A stretch of 64,000 bases of DNA, from contig CAMDQN010000003.1 in the NCBI GenBank assembly GCA_945905925.1, positions 1-64,000 of the forward strand, read 5' to 3'. Position numbers and translations under genes: made by a program. Positions 40,503-50,873 of the stretch are shown in pieces (within the stretch, counting starts at the first letter, position 1; each line of letters opens with the position of its first letter). The DNA is from Singulisphaera sp. GP187. GTDB taxonomy: Bacteria; Planctomycetota; Planctomycetia; Gemmatales; Gemmataceae. The notes below the pieces were generated by a model. It was not told the origin of the DNA. It made no database searches and saw only the letters and a list, made by a program, of their open reading frames with translations.

Positions 40503-43205
40503 ATGAGCGCGAAGCACGTTTACTTCTTCGGCGGCAAGACGGCGGAAGACACCGGCATTGATGCGAAGGGCCAGAAAGAGTTGCTCGGCGGAAAAGGTGC
40601 TAACCTCGCCGAGATGTGTCGCATCGGAATCCCGGTGCCGCCCGGCTTCACCATCACGACCGAAGTCTGCGCCGCCTACTACGAACAGGGCAAGAAGATC
40701 CCGGACGCGGCCATCCCCGCCATCGAGGACGCGCTCAAGAAGGTCGAGGCCGCGTTCGGCGGGAAGAAGCTCGGCGACCCCGCAGACCCGCTCCTCGTGT
40801 CCGTGCGCTCCGGCGCCGCGCTCTCCATGCCCGGCATGATGAACACCATCCTCAACCTCGGTCTCACCGACGCGAGCGTTGAAGGGCTGGCCAAGAAGAC
40901 CGGTAACCCGCGGTTCGCTTACGACAGCTACCGCCGGCTCATTGACATGTTTGGCTCCACCGCGATGGGCGTCGAACATGCCGAGTTCGAGCACGAACTC
41001 CACTCGATGAAGGAGGCGAAGAGCGTCAAACTCGACACCGACCTGAGCGCCGACGACCTCAAGGAACTCGTGAAGCGGTACAAGGCCGTTTACAAGAAGC
41101 ACGTCAAGGACGACTTCCCACAAGACCCGAAGAAGCAGTTGTTCCTCGCGGTCAACGCGGTGTTCAACTCGTGGAACGGGAACAAGGCCATCGAGTACCG
41201 CCGCATCGAGCGAATCAGCGGGCTGAAAGGCACCGCGGTGAACGTGCAGGCAATGGTTTTCGGCAACATGGGATCCGGCTCCGGCACCGGGGTCGCGTTC
41301 ACACGCGACCCGAACACCGGTGAGAACGTCTTCTACGGCGACTACCTCATCAACGCGCAGGGCGAAGACGTGGTCGCGGGCATCCGCACCCCGGAACCGA
41401 TCGCGCAGTTGAACGACGAGATGCCGAAAGTGTACGAGCAGTTGGTGGGCATCCGCGCGGCGCTGGAGAAACACTACAAGGAGATGCAGGACATTGAATT
41501 TACTGTACAGGAGGGCGTCCTGTACATGCTGCAAACGCGCAGCGGCAAACGGACGGGAACCGCGGCGGTGCGCATCGCGGTCGAGATGGTGAAGGAGAAG
41601 CTCATCGACGAAACGACCGCGATCAAGCGCGTCGCACCGGACTCGCTCAACCACCTGCTCCAACCGCAGCTCGACCCGAAGTCGAAGGTGGAAGTGGTGG
41701 CGAAGGGCATCGCGGCCAGCCCCGGCGGCGCGTCGGGCATCGTCCTCCTGTCGGCCGAAGCGGTAGTCGAACACGCCGCGAAGCACCCGAACGATCACAT
41801 CATGCTGGTTCGCAAAGAAACGTCGCCGGAAGACGTGGCCGGGATGCACCTCGCGCGCGGCATTCTCACCAGCACCGGTGGCAAGGCAAGCCATGCGGCC
41901 GTAGTCGCACGCGGTTGGGGCAAGCCTTGCGTCGTCGGCTGCGGCGACATGAAGATCGATGAGGCATCCCAGACGATCAACATCTCCGGCAAGACCGTGA
42001 AGGCCGGCGAGTTCCTCACCATCAACGGCACCACCGGCGACGTGATGATTGGTAAGGTGCCCACGATTGCGCCAAGCATGACTGGCGACTTCGCCGCGCT
42101 GATGACGTGGGCCGACAAGGTGCGAAAACTGAAGATCCGTACCAACGCCGACACGCCCGCGGACACCGCGAAGGCCCGCGAGTTCGGGGCCGAAGGCATT
42201 GGCCTCTGCCGCACCGAACACATGTTCTTCACTGGTGCGGACGAGGCCGAGAAGAAGGCCCGCATCTCGTCCATCCGCGAAGTGATCCTGGCTGAAACGC
42301 CTGAGGCTCGTGCGACCGGACTCGCAAAGGTGCTGGTGTTCCAGAAGAAGGACTTCATCGGCATCTTCGCCGCGATGGACGGCTACCCGGTGACCATCCG
42401 GCTGCTCGACCCGCCGCTGCACGAGTTCCTCCCGCACGACGACAACCCGTCCGGTCAGGCGGACGTGGCGCGCGACCTCGGCGTCACGGTCGCGAAGGTG
42501 CGAGAGCGCAGCGGCGAGTTGCACGAGATGAACCCGATGATGGGGTTCCGCGGGTGCCGGCTCCCGATCGTGTACCCCGAGATCGGCGACATGCAGGTGC
42601 GCGCGATCATCGAGGCCGTGATCGAGGTGAAGAAGCAAGGCAAGAGCGTGCTGCCCGAAATCATGATTCCGCTCATCGGCACCGCGGACGAACTCATCAT
42701 CCTGAAGAAGCGCGCGATCCAGGTGGCCGAAGAAACCATGGCGAAGGCCGGGGTGAAGTTCGAGTATCAGGTGGGCACGATGATCGAACTGCCGCGGGCC
42801 GCGCTGATGGCCGGGCCGATCGCGGAGGAAGCCGAGTTCTTCTCGTTCGGGACCAACGACCTCACGCAAATGACCTTCGGGGTGAGCCGCGACGACATGA
42901 ACGGGTTCCGCAACGCGTATCTGAAAGAGAAGATCTGGGCGGTGGACCCATTCGAGTCGATCGACCAGGCCGGCGTTGGTCAACTCATCGACCTGGCCAT
43001 CAAGAACGGCCGCGCCGCACGCAAGGCAAAGCACAACCAGCACCTGAAGATCGGCATCTGCGGCGAGCACGGTGGCGACCCTGACAGCGTGGTGTTCTTC
43101 CACAAGGTCGGGATGGACTACGTGAGCTGCTCGCCGTTCCGCGTGCCGATCGCGCGGCTGGCTGCGGCGCAAGCCGCGCTCGGCGAAACCGCACGCGACA
43201 AGTAG
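40503..43205 (+). CDS. ppdK: Pyruvate, phosphate dikinase
   Basis: The 900-residue cytoplasmic enzyme interconverts pyruvate plus ATP plus phosphate with phosphoenolpyruvate plus AMP plus diphosphate. An N-terminal ATP-grasp domain (LLGGKGANLAEMCRIGIPVP, GTGVAFTRDPNTGE) is followed by a phosphohistidine domain with the catalytic His464 (TSTGGKASHAAVVARGWGKP), then the PEP-binding barrel (EGIGLCRTEHMFF, FFSFGTNDLTQMTFG, and CGEHGGDPDSV near the C-terminus). Length is the usual about 900. No regulator gene (PPDK regulatory protein) is seen nearby. The role in gluconeogenesis or PEP recycling is inferred from the family. Confidence 0.97.
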   Translation: MSAKHVYFFGGKTAEDTGIDAKGQKELLGGKGANLAEMCRIGIPVPPGFTITTEVCAAYYEQGKKIPDAAIPAIEDALKKVEAAFGGKKLGDPADPLLVSVRSGAALSMPGMMNTILNLGLTDASVEGLAKKTGNPRFAYDSYRRLIDMFGSTAMGVEHAEFEHELHSMKEAKSVKLDTDLSADDLKELVKRYKAVYKKHVKDDFPQDPKKQLFLAVNAVFNSWNGNKAIEYRRIERISGLKGTAVNVQAMVFGNMGSGSGTGVAFTRDPNTGENVFYGDYLINAQGEDVVAGIRTPEPIAQLNDEMPKVYEQLVGIRAALEKHYKEMQDIEFTVQEGVLYMLQTRSGKRTGTAAVRIAVEMVKEKLIDETTAIKRVAPDSLNHLLQPQLDPKSKVEVVAKGIAASPGGASGIVLLSAEAVVEHAAKHPNDHIMLVRKETSPEDVAGMHLARGILTSTGGKASHAAVVARGWGKPCVVGCGDMKIDEASQTINISGKTVKAGEFLTINGTTGDVMIGKVPTIAPSMTGDFAALMTWADKVRKLKIRTNADTPADTAKAREFGAEGIGLCRTEHMFFTGADEAEKKARISSIREVILAETPEARATGLAKVLVFQKKDFIGIFAAMDGYPVTIRLLDPPLHEFLPHDDNPSGQADVARDLGVTVAKVRERSGELHEMNPMMGFRGCRLPIVYPEIGDMQVRAIIEAVIEVKKQGKSVLPEIMIPLIGTADELIILKKRAIQVAEETMAKAGVKFEYQVGTMIELPRAALMAGPIAEEAEFFSFGTNDLTQMTFGVSRDDMNGFRNAYLKEKIWAVDPFESIDQAGVGQLIDLAIKNGRAARKAKHNQHLKIGICGEHGGDPDSVVFFHKVGMDYVSCSPFRVPIARLAAAQAALGETARDK

Positions 43206-43238
43206 CTCTACGTTTTGATCTCCCACGAGGTGGGCGAA

Positions 43239-44924
43239 ATGACCCGTTACAGTGTCGCGCTGGTGGTCTTCGCGTTCGTCGGTGCGACCGCGAGCGCGGC
43301 CGAACCCGCTCGCCCCAACATCGTCGTCATCATGTCCGACGATATGGGGTTCTCGGACCTCGGTTGTTACGGCGGCGAGATCGCGACGCCCAACCTCGAT
43401 GCGCTCGCGACCGGCGGTCTCCGGTTCACGCAGTTCTACAACATGGCCCGCTGCTGTCCGACGCGGGCGAGCTTGCTGACGGGCTTGTACCCGCACCAGG
43501 CTGGCATCGGGCACATGATGGACGACAAAGGCGCCGCGCACCCCGGCTATCGCGGCAACCTGAACACCTCATGCCGCACGATCGCCGAAGTGCTGCAGCC
43601 GGCCGGATACCGAACTTACGCGGTCGGAAAGTGGCACGTCACGCGGTTCGCCACGAAGGACGGGCCGAAAGACAACTGGCCGCTTTCGCGTGGCTTCGAC
43701 CGCTATTACGGCACGATTCACGGGGCCGGGAGCTTCTACGATCCCTCGTCGCTCGTGCGCGACGACACGATGATTTCGCCTTACGCGGACCCGGAGTACA
43801 AGCCCGCGACGTACTACTACACCGACGCGATTTCCGACCACGCGGTGACGTTCGTCGGGGACCACGCAAAGAACCACGCGAAGAACCCGTTCTTCATGTA
43901 CGTGACCTACACTGCGGCGCACTGGCCGATGCACGCGCTACCCGAGGACATCAAGAAGTACGCGGGCAAGTACGACGGCGGCTACGAACCAATACGCAAG
44001 GCGCGATTCGAGAAGGCCGCGAAGCTCGGCCTCATCGACGCGAAGCAGGGGATCAGCACGCAAGCCGGCGATTGGGACAAGGTAACCGACAAGAAGTGGG
44101 AAGCGGCGGGCATGGAAGTCTACGCGGCGATGATCGACCGCATGGATCAGGGCATCGGCAAGTTGATCGCGGAACTCAAGCGGACCGGGCAGTTCGAGAA
44201 CACGCTCATCCTGTTCCTTCAGGACAACGGCGGATGCGCCGAACCGCAAGGGCGTACCGGGAACAAGGAGCACCCGAACATCGAGCGCCCGGAGAAGCCG
44301 ACGTTCCCCGCGATGAAACCGGAAGAGTTCGCGGCGGGTGGCAGCGTGCCGAAGCAAACCCGCGACGGCTTCCCTGTGCGCATGGGACCGAAGGTGATGC
44401 CCGGCGCTGCCGATACCTACGTCGCTTACGGTCGCGGGTGGGCGAACGTGTCGAACACGCCGTTCCGCGAGTACAAGCACTGGATCCACGAAGGCGGCAT
44501 CAGCACGCCACTCATCGCGCACTGGCCGAGCGGCATCAGTACGAAAGGCGAACTCCGCAAACAACCGGGACATCTCATCGACATCGCCGCTACGTGTACC
44601 GACCTCGCGGGCGCGAAGTATCCGAAGGAGGCAACGCCGCTCGAAGGCCGGAGCCTCGTCGCGGCGTTCGCGAACAAACCCATCGACCGCGACGCGATCT
44701 TCTGGGAACACGAAGGGAACCGTGCGATTCGCGTCGGTGATTGGAAGTTGGTCAGCAAACACGGCGTCGCGTGGGAACTGTACGACCTGTCTAAGGACCG
44801 GGTCGAGGCGAACGATTTAGTCGCGAAGGAACCGGACCGCGTCAAGACGATGGCCGCGAAGTACGACGCCTGGGCGAAGCGCGCGAACGTCGAGCCGTGG
44901 CCGGTGGGCGGGCCGAAGAAGTAA
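43239..44924 (+). CDS. Secreted sulfatase (formylglycine type)
   Basis: The 561-residue product has a signal peptide (MTRYSVALVVFAFVGATASA). The Asp pair of metal binding is in PNIVVIMSDDMGFSDLG. The maturation motif C-C-P-T-R-A (Cys72 as the predicted formylglycine) and LLTGLYPHQAGIGHM follow. The lysine/histidine segment TYAVGKWHV and a later LFLQDNGGCAE give the arylsulfatase core. GAGGTG precedes the ATG at 43239. Substrate unknown; planctomycetes use many such enzymes on sulfated polysaccharides. It lies 34 bp after ppdK and 8 bp before a convergent gene. Confidence 0.93.
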   Translation: MTRYSVALVVFAFVGATASAAEPARPNIVVIMSDDMGFSDLGCYGGEIATPNLDALATGGLRFTQFYNMARCCPTRASLLTGLYPHQAGIGHMMDDKGAAHPGYRGNLNTSCRTIAEVLQPAGYRTYAVGKWHVTRFATKDGPKDNWPLSRGFDRYYGTIHGAGSFYDPSSLVRDDTMISPYADPEYKPATYYYTDAISDHAVTFVGDHAKNHAKNPFFMYVTYTAAHWPMHALPEDIKKYAGKYDGGYEPIRKARFEKAAKLGLIDAKQGISTQAGDWDKVTDKKWEAAGMEVYAAMIDRMDQGIGKLIAELKRTGQFENTLILFLQDNGGCAEPQGRTGNKEHPNIERPEKPTFPAMKPEEFAAGGSVPKQTRDGFPVRMGPKVMPGAADTYVAYGRGWANVSNTPFREYKHWIHEGGISTPLIAHWPSGISTKGELRKQPGHLIDIAATCTDLAGAKYPKEATPLEGRSLVAAFANKPIDRDAIFWEHEGNRAIRVGDWKLVSKHGVAWELYDLSKDRVEANDLVAKEPDRVKTMAAKYDAWAKRANVEPWPVGGPKK

Positions 44925-44932
44925 CCCGCGTG

Positions 44933-46513
44933 CTACTCTGTTCGAGCCTTCCGAATCGCGGTGGCATCGAGGTCGAGCCGGTAGAGCACCTGGTTGTAGT
45001 TGTACCGCGGCGTGCGATCGGGGTTCCCGGAGAAGTCGTTCGTGTACGTCCCCTCGAAGTGAATCGCGCGCCCGCCGTCACGGTCGAGGAACGAGTGGTG
45101 ACACACGTTGTAAAAGGTCTGCCGGTCGTGGGTGACGACCTTCACGGCGTGCGCGAACGGCCCGGTCGGATGTGGCGCTTCGGCATACCACACCTCACCC
45201 AACAGCGACGACTTCCCGCCGATCTGCCCAGCGACCAATACCCACGCCTTGCGGTGTTCGTTCCATCGGACCGAACCGCTGTGCAGCACCACTCGCTCGG
45301 TCGGTGTGTCCGCGTCGGCCGGGCAGAACCGGGCGTGCGCGGGCTTCACCTTCCCGGCCTTCACCCAACCGTGTTCCAGTTTTGAATCGACCGGCGGCAG
45401 ATCCTTCTGCCACCGCCACGCGGGTTTGCCGTCCGCGTTCACGTTCGGTTCCGGCTTGCCATCAGCAGCTTTCGCGCAGGTGAACGCTTCGTATTTGTCG
45501 GGGTCGAGCACATCCTTGAGGTTCGCCGGCACGCGGACGTTCGGGTTCGGGCTGCCGAACAGGAGCCACTTCGTGCCAGACTCCTCGTGCGTGATCGGGT
45601 GCCCGCGGGGGTGGCGCCATGTCTCGGTCAGCGGCAGTTGCTTGACCGACTCGAAGACGGCCTTCGTGTCGTTGAATACCGCGACGCCGTGTTCGAGTTC
45701 GCCCGTCAGCCCCTTCCGCCGCGAGTAGTGACCGACCAGCCGCTCGACTCCCTTCTCGTCCGGGACGACAAACACCCCAAAGATCCACACCACGCCTTCG
45801 GGCCGTTCCGCGAGCGGCATCATGGCGCGGGCGAACCCGGTTTTGGGATCGACGAAGTAGTCGAACGCGATGCCCGCAGCCGGTTCGGATTCGGGCTTCT
45901 TCGGGTCGGGAACCGCGGTGGTCGCGCCGGCCATGCGGAACAGCCCGAGCGGGTACTCCATTCGCTGGGTGTCGCCCCAGAACCAGTACACCTTGTTCTT
46001 GTAAACGGTCGCTTGAATTGAGTCCTGCCCGGCGACGTTCCCCGGGTGCGTCGAGTCCGGGCGCGGCACCTTGTGCCCGAGTAAGAGCGTGTCGCGGTAG
46101 AGGCCTTCGCCGGTGAGCCGACACAACCGCTCCGCGATGTTCTTGCGCGTGATCTTGATTTCGGCCACCTGTCCGGCCTGCGGCTTGACCTTCACCCCGG
46201 CGAACCCGAACCCGTCCTTCTTCGCCTCGTACCCGTGGCTGCGGACCGTGAGGAATATCTCGCGGTCCATCAGGCCCGGCTCGCGGAACGCGACTCGCCC
46301 GGCGCTGTCGGTGACGAACTTCAGGCTGTTCACCGTCTCCAATTCGACGAGCGGAACGCCCCGCCCGGTGGCCGCGTCGATGACCCGGATTTCGGCGTAG
46401 CCCTGCCCCTTCGCGGGAACGGGATCATCGGAGCGCGCCCCCGCACCGACGAGCAGAGCGAGGAGACACGCCGTTCCACCGACGTCCACGTACCGGATCG
46501 CACGATGACTCAC
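44933..46513 (-). CDS. Secreted propeller-like protein with carboxypeptidase-regulatory-like N-terminus
   Basis: The 526-residue product is exported (RYVDVGGTACLLALLVGAGA). Residues 40-110 resemble a carboxypeptidase regulatory-like beta-sandwich (EIRVIDAATGRGVPLVELET, DSAGRVAFREPGL). The rest is repeat-rich with WFWGDT- and LGEVWYAEAPHPTGPFAHA-type segments, like five-bladed propellers of DUF4185 or GH43/GH32 glycosidases; no catalytic residues are assigned. The GTG at 46513 is preceded by GGGGAGGT. It is convergent with the sulfatase, and its start region is divergent from pyrE. Confidence 0.65.
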   Translation of the reverse strand: MSHRAIRYVDVGGTACLLALLVGAGARSDDPVPAKGQGYAEIRVIDAATGRGVPLVELETVNSLKFVTDSAGRVAFREPGLMDREIFLTVRSHGYEAKKDGFGFAGVKVKPQAGQVAEIKITRKNIAERLCRLTGEGLYRDTLLLGHKVPRPDSTHPGNVAGQDSIQATVYKNKVYWFWGDTQRMEYPLGLFRMAGATTAVPDPKKPESEPAAGIAFDYFVDPKTGFARAMMPLAERPEGVVWIFGVFVVPDEKGVERLVGHYSRRKGLTGELEHGVAVFNDTKAVFESVKQLPLTETWRHPRGHPITHEESGTKWLLFGSPNPNVRVPANLKDVLDPDKYEAFTCAKAADGKPEPNVNADGKPAWRWQKDLPPVDSKLEHGWVKAGKVKPAHARFCPADADTPTERVVLHSGSVRWNEHRKAWVLVAGQIGGKSSLLGEVWYAEAPHPTGPFAHAVKVVTHDRQTFYNVCHHSFLDRDGGRAIHFEGTYTNDFSGNPDRTPRYNYNQVLYRLDLDATAIRKARTE

Positions 46514-46687
46514 GAGCCGACCTCCCCAGCAGTTCAACAGAGTAATGCCCCAGACAAGACCGCCACGGTGCACGCCTCAGTGAGTTCGTTGAGCTACTGT
46601 ACAAGTCGCCGAACGTCTCGACGCGGTGCGGGAAATCGGTCCGGTGGATGCAGGACCGCTGCGGGTGTACGGTGCCGGTTACGCTCC

Positions 46688-46693
46688 TACAAT
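46688..46693 (+). promoter_or_regulatory. Possible -10 box for pyrE
   Basis: TACAAT in CCTACAATCG lies 63 bp before the pyrE ATG. No clear -35 is visible. The motif matches the one before ribBA. Confidence 0.25.
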
Positions 46694-46756
46694 CGATAGC
46701 AGAGGGCCAATAACAACCTCAGCGTCTTCGCCTCACTCGCACACTGCGGGCTTACC

Positions 46757-47347
46757 ATGACCGATGCCGAACAGCGGTTACTGAAAATCCTTAAAGAACG
46801 GTCGTTCAAGCGAGCCGCGCCGGGCGAACTGTTTACCCTCGCATCGGGCGAAAAGAGCGAATACTTCATCGACGGGAAGATGACCGCGGTTTCCGCCGAG
46901 GGCGCCGAACTCATCGGCGAAGTGCTCTACGAGTGGACGAAGGACTTGGGCATCGACGCCATCGGCGGGTTGCAGGTCGGCGCGGTCCCGCTCATCACGT
47001 CCGCGGTCATCAGTTTCGCACGCCACGGCCAACCGATCGAAGGGTTCTGGGTGCGCGAAGAAGTGAAGGATCACGGCACAAAGAAGCAAATCGAGGGTGG
47101 TCTCAAGAAGGGCATGCGGGTCGTCATCGTGGACGACGTGTTCACGAAGGGCGGGTCGGCGCTCAAGGCGTCACAGGCGGCCCGCGACTTCGGCTGCGAG
47201 GTGGTCCTCGTCCTGGCGCTGGTGGACCGACTCCGCGGCGCGCGGGCGCTGTTCCGCGAGAACGGTATCGAGAACTACGCACGCGTCTTCACCATCCGGC
47301 AGTTCGGTATCGACGTACCCGACGACGTTCCAGCCGTTGCTCGCTGA
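46757..47347 (+). CDS. pyrE: Orotate phosphoribosyltransferase
   Basis: The 196-residue cytoplasmic enzyme joins orotate and PRPP to give orotidine 5'-phosphate in pyrimidine synthesis. The PRPP loop is GMRVVIVDDVFTKGGSALKA; the substrate loop VREEVKDHGTKKQIEGG and the N-terminal FTLASGEKSEYFIDGKMTA agree with PyrE. No other pyrimidine genes are adjacent. The initial ATG gives the normal family length. Confidence 0.95.
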   Translation: MTDAEQRLLKILKERSFKRAAPGELFTLASGEKSEYFIDGKMTAVSAEGAELIGEVLYEWTKDLGIDAIGGLQVGAVPLITSAVISFARHGQPIEGFWVREEVKDHGTKKQIEGGLKKGMRVVIVDDVFTKGGSALKASQAARDFGCEVVLVLALVDRLRGARALFRENGIENYARVFTIRQFGIDVPDDVPAVAR

Positions 47348-47592
47348 TCCGGCGTTCGTGCCGGTCAAATCAAGACCACCTCCGACCTTTACGACCGGTG
47401 GTTCGCGAATGCGATCGATACACTGTCGTTCGTCTTCCGCAACTCCACCGGCGCGAGGCTCCTAACGGTCTCCAATTCGCGTGGCGGCTCTGACGTGCAG
47501 TTTGTACTCGACGAGGTTATATTCTTTGATGCCGGAAAACCCGGCAACCGCTGATTCGCACCCACCCGCCTCACTCCCCTCACGGTGCTGCC

Positions 47593-50568
47593 ATGCTGAA
47601 GCGATACCTCCCCGTCGCGCTGTGCGTGTCGTTCGCCGCGATGCTGCTGGCAGCGCCGCCGGACCCGGCGCTGCCAGCGCCGAGGATCGACCCGGTGCCG
47701 AAGTCGCTCGCGTCTGACAAGACGGTGAAGATCGACTACGACATCGTCTACGTCCGCGCGCCGCGGTTCGTGATGAAGAACGGGAAGGAGCGCCCGTCCG
47801 CGTGGCCAGAGATCGGACACCCGACGAACATCGACGCAGGCTATGACCTCATGCTGCTCCACCCAGACGGCACGGAGGAAGTGCTTGTCGAAGGCCGCGA
47901 AGGTTCGATCGCGGACCCGTATGTGTCGTTTGACGGGGAGACGGTCTACTACGCGTGGTTCTATCTCGGCAGCCTCGGCACCGGATCGGACATCTACAAG
48001 GTCCACGTCAAGACCAAGAAGATCGAACGACTCACGTTTCAGGAGTCCACGCCGAACACCGGCTGCGACGCGTTCAGGGAAGGCAAACAGGTGCAAGCGA
48101 ATCCGCCGTTCGGCCGCGGCGTGTTCAACCTCGGCCCGTGTCCGCTGCCGGGCGGGCGGCTCGCGTTCACCAGCACTCGCGATCAGGTGAAGGTGCCGCG
48201 CGGCTACCCGCGCGTCGCGAACCAGCTCTTCACGATGGACACCGACGGCGCGAACGTCGAGAAGATCGGGCACATCAACGTCGGCAGCGCGCTGCACCCG
48301 GTCATCCTGAAGGACGGCCGCGTCATTTTCAGTTCGCTGGAATCGCAGGGCGTCCACGGTAGCATCGCGTGGGGCATCTGGAGCATCCACCCAGACGGCA
48401 CCAACTGGAACCCGGTGGTGAGCGCGCTGTACGGTTCCGGCGGCGCTGACGACGGCTTCCACTTCCAGAGCCAACTGTCCGACGAGAGCCTTGTCATCGA
48501 ACTCTATTACAACCAGAACACGCTCGGTTTCGGCACGTTCTTCAAGATGCCGCCGAAGACACCGGACGGCGTGCCGCCGTTCGGCTCCGCGCACAACCCG
48601 TCGGTCACCACGAAGGAACACGGCTGGGAAGTACCGAAGATGTACATGCGCGGTCGCGGCACGTTCCGCATGCCGTTCCAGCCCTACGGAATGGAAGTCC
48701 TGACGCGATTCACGCACGGTAGCGACACGCCGGCGCCGCTCTCCGATCTGAGCGACCCGAAGTCGGTGCGCGTCGGCAAGCTCACGCACCCGTGCGGCGC
48801 GCCGGATAATCACTTGCTCACGGTGTGGTCGTCAGGGTCGATGCCGAGTGCGAATCGCGGCCCGATCCCCTACGACGACCCGCTCGACGCCGGTCTCTAT
48901 CTGATCAAAGGCGGGAAGACCGTGGACGAACCTGGGCAGATGCTCGTGATCAAGAACGATCCGAAATACAACGAGCAGTGGCCGCGCCCGCTCGTGTCGT
49001 ACAAGCGCATCTATGGCGTGGACGAACCGAAGAAGCTCACCCCGGTCACCAACAACGGCAAGGCGTCTAAACACCTGCCGGAAGGCACGCCGTTCGGATT
49101 GGTCGGCACGTCGAGCATGTACAAGCGCGAATCGTTCCCGCGCGGCGCGGTGCCGAAAGGTAGCGTGACCGCGGTGGGCGACCCGTACAACGCGTTCTCG
49201 CACAGCATGGGCAGCCCGTACAACTGGGGCGGTCAAGGCGCCGACGCCGGGCTATACGAGAACAGCGACATCCACGCGGTGCGCATCCTCGCGATGGAAC
49301 CGGCCACGCTTCCGGTCGCGGGGCGATTCTACAACCACGCCTGGGAGCGGCTCCGCATCCTCGGCGAAATCCCGGTGCGCAAGTTCGAGAAAGACGGCAA
49401 ACAACCGCTCGACCCGGACGGGAACCCGGACACCAGCTTCCTCGCGAAGATCCCGGCGGATGTCGCGTTCACATTCCAGACGATCGACAAGGACGGGATG
49501 GTGCTGAACATGGCGCAGACCTGGCATCAGGTGCGCCCCGGCGAGGTGCGGAACGACTGCGGCGGGTGCCACGCTCACTCCCAGAAGCCGACCGACTTCA
49601 ATCTCACACGCGCGTCGAAACCGGAGTACGCGGTGTTCGATCTCACGAAGCACACGCCGCTACTCACCACGAAGGCAAAGGACGAGTCCAAGCAACACTG
49701 GGACACGAAGGACGAAACCGGCGTGCGATTCGACAAGACCGTGAAGGACGTGGAGTACCACCGCGACATCAAGCCGATCTTCGCGCGGAGTTGCGTCGCG
49801 TGTCACAGCGGCAAGCTCGACGAACCGGCCGGGAAGCTCGTGCTCGACGACGACAAGTTGGTGGAAGGACCGCGCTGGGATTTGGGCAACGCGGGTCCGC
49901 TGCCGGCGACGTATAACGCGCTCGCGGGCAACTACATCGGCGTGACGAAGTACGTTCGCGGGTTCCAGGCACGCCGCAGCCCGCTCGTCTGGAAGGTGTT
50001 CGGCAAGCGACTCGATGGCTTCCCCGCGGAGGCGCCGAAGGGCAAGGAAGGGATCCACAAACAGATTCTCGCGCAGGGCGATTTCAAGGGAAGCATCATG
50101 CCGCCGCCGGACGCGGTGAAAGCGGGCAAGGTGTTGCCGCTCTCCGACGAAGACCGCCGCACACTGGTGCGGTGGATCGACCTCGGCGCGCCGATCGATA
50201 AGACGTTCGACCCGAAGAAGCCAACCGATCGCGGGAGCGGGTGGATGTTCGACGACCAGCGACCGACGCTCACGCTCACTTCACCGCTGCCCGGTGTGAA
50301 CGGCAAACTATCGCGCATTCTGATCGGGATGCACGACTTCGGCACCGGCCTCGATCCCGTGAGCTTCACGGTCACCGCAGACTTCGACATTGCGGGCGTA
50401 GAACTGGGCCAGAACATCGCGCCGCGATTCAAGCTCGTGGGTGATGGCGTGTGGGAGTGGACGTTGCCGCAGCCGATCGCGGGCCTGAACACCGGCACGC
50501 TAACGGTTTCGGTACAGGACAAGCAGGGCAACCGCACGAAGATCATCCGCCGGTTCTCGGTCAAGTAA
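47593..50568 (+). CDS. Secreted HzsA-related propeller with two haem c sites
   Basis: The 991-residue product has a signal peptide (MLKRYLPVALCVSFAAMLLA). A TolB/WD-like propeller follows with DPYVSFDGETVYYAWFYLGS and GCDAFREGKQ and PCPLPGGRLAFTSTRD, the pattern of the middle domain of hydrazine synthase alpha subunits and their relatives. Haem c sites are C656-H660 (DCGGCHAHSQKPTDF) and C734-H738 (SCVACHSGK). The C-terminal region is beta-rich. I infer an exported multi-haem redox protein; hydrazine synthesis is not implied, because the rest of that complex is not present here. Confidence 0.8.
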   Translation: MLKRYLPVALCVSFAAMLLAAPPDPALPAPRIDPVPKSLASDKTVKIDYDIVYVRAPRFVMKNGKERPSAWPEIGHPTNIDAGYDLMLLHPDGTEEVLVEGREGSIADPYVSFDGETVYYAWFYLGSLGTGSDIYKVHVKTKKIERLTFQESTPNTGCDAFREGKQVQANPPFGRGVFNLGPCPLPGGRLAFTSTRDQVKVPRGYPRVANQLFTMDTDGANVEKIGHINVGSALHPVILKDGRVIFSSLESQGVHGSIAWGIWSIHPDGTNWNPVVSALYGSGGADDGFHFQSQLSDESLVIELYYNQNTLGFGTFFKMPPKTPDGVPPFGSAHNPSVTTKEHGWEVPKMYMRGRGTFRMPFQPYGMEVLTRFTHGSDTPAPLSDLSDPKSVRVGKLTHPCGAPDNHLLTVWSSGSMPSANRGPIPYDDPLDAGLYLIKGGKTVDEPGQMLVIKNDPKYNEQWPRPLVSYKRIYGVDEPKKLTPVTNNGKASKHLPEGTPFGLVGTSSMYKRESFPRGAVPKGSVTAVGDPYNAFSHSMGSPYNWGGQGADAGLYENSDIHAVRILAMEPATLPVAGRFYNHAWERLRILGEIPVRKFEKDGKQPLDPDGNPDTSFLAKIPADVAFTFQTIDKDGMVLNMAQTWHQVRPGEVRNDCGGCHAHSQKPTDFNLTRASKPEYAVFDLTKHTPLLTTKAKDESKQHWDTKDETGVRFDKTVKDVEYHRDIKPIFARSCVACHSGKLDEPAGKLVLDDDKLVEGPRWDLGNAGPLPATYNALAGNYIGVTKYVRGFQARRSPLVWKVFGKRLDGFPAEAPKGKEGIHKQILAQGDFKGSIMPPPDAVKAGKVLPLSDEDRRTLVRWIDLGAPIDKTFDPKKPTDRGSGWMFDDQRPTLTLTSPLPGVNGKLSRILIGMHDFGTGLDPVSFTVTADFDIAGVELGQNIAPRFKLVGDGVWEWTLPQPIAGLNTGTLTVSVQDKQGNRTKIIRRFSVK

Positions 50569-50873
50569 CCGGTAGGCACGCGCCATGTGCCTACTCGCGG
50601 CGGGTGTGGAAGAGCCAACGCAGATTCGGAGGCATTCAGGCCGTCCGTCAGTGGGCGAGCAGTACGACCTGGGAAAACTGCTGGACAGACTGTCGATACC
50701 GACGGGACGCGAGAGGCTACGACGACTGTTGCGCGCCGCGCACCCGGTCCGAGTACCGGGCGCGCATAAAATACGGCAGAGACCACAGAACACACGCTGA
50801 GCGCAACTGCCAAACTTACGCTCAGGTGTCAACCAAACGCGACGCCGTTCCTGAAACCGCAGTCCCGGCGCGG
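50569..50873. other. Intergenic region, no gene seen
   Basis: The 305 bp between the HzsA-related gene and the convergent dehydrogenase fusion hold a short hairpin near the start (see next entry) and otherwise no convincing coding or RNA feature. Confidence 0.5.
50572..50594. terminator. Short hairpin after the HzsA-related gene
   Basis: GTAGGCAC and GTGCCTAC pair across a 7-bp loop, starting 4 bp after the stop codon. There is no T run, so terminator function is uncertain. Confidence 0.4.

Noticed and set aside
40449..43541. A 1030-codon open frame antisense to pyruvate phosphate dikinase
   Set aside because: The plus-strand frame encodes a complete, well-recognised enzyme with catalytic residues. 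The antisense frame is open only because of GC-rich codon bias and has no domain or signal.
47593..50568. A hydrazine synthase (anammox) function for the HzsA-related protein
   Set aside because: Only the propeller resembles HzsA; the beta/gamma partners and anammox gene context are absent.
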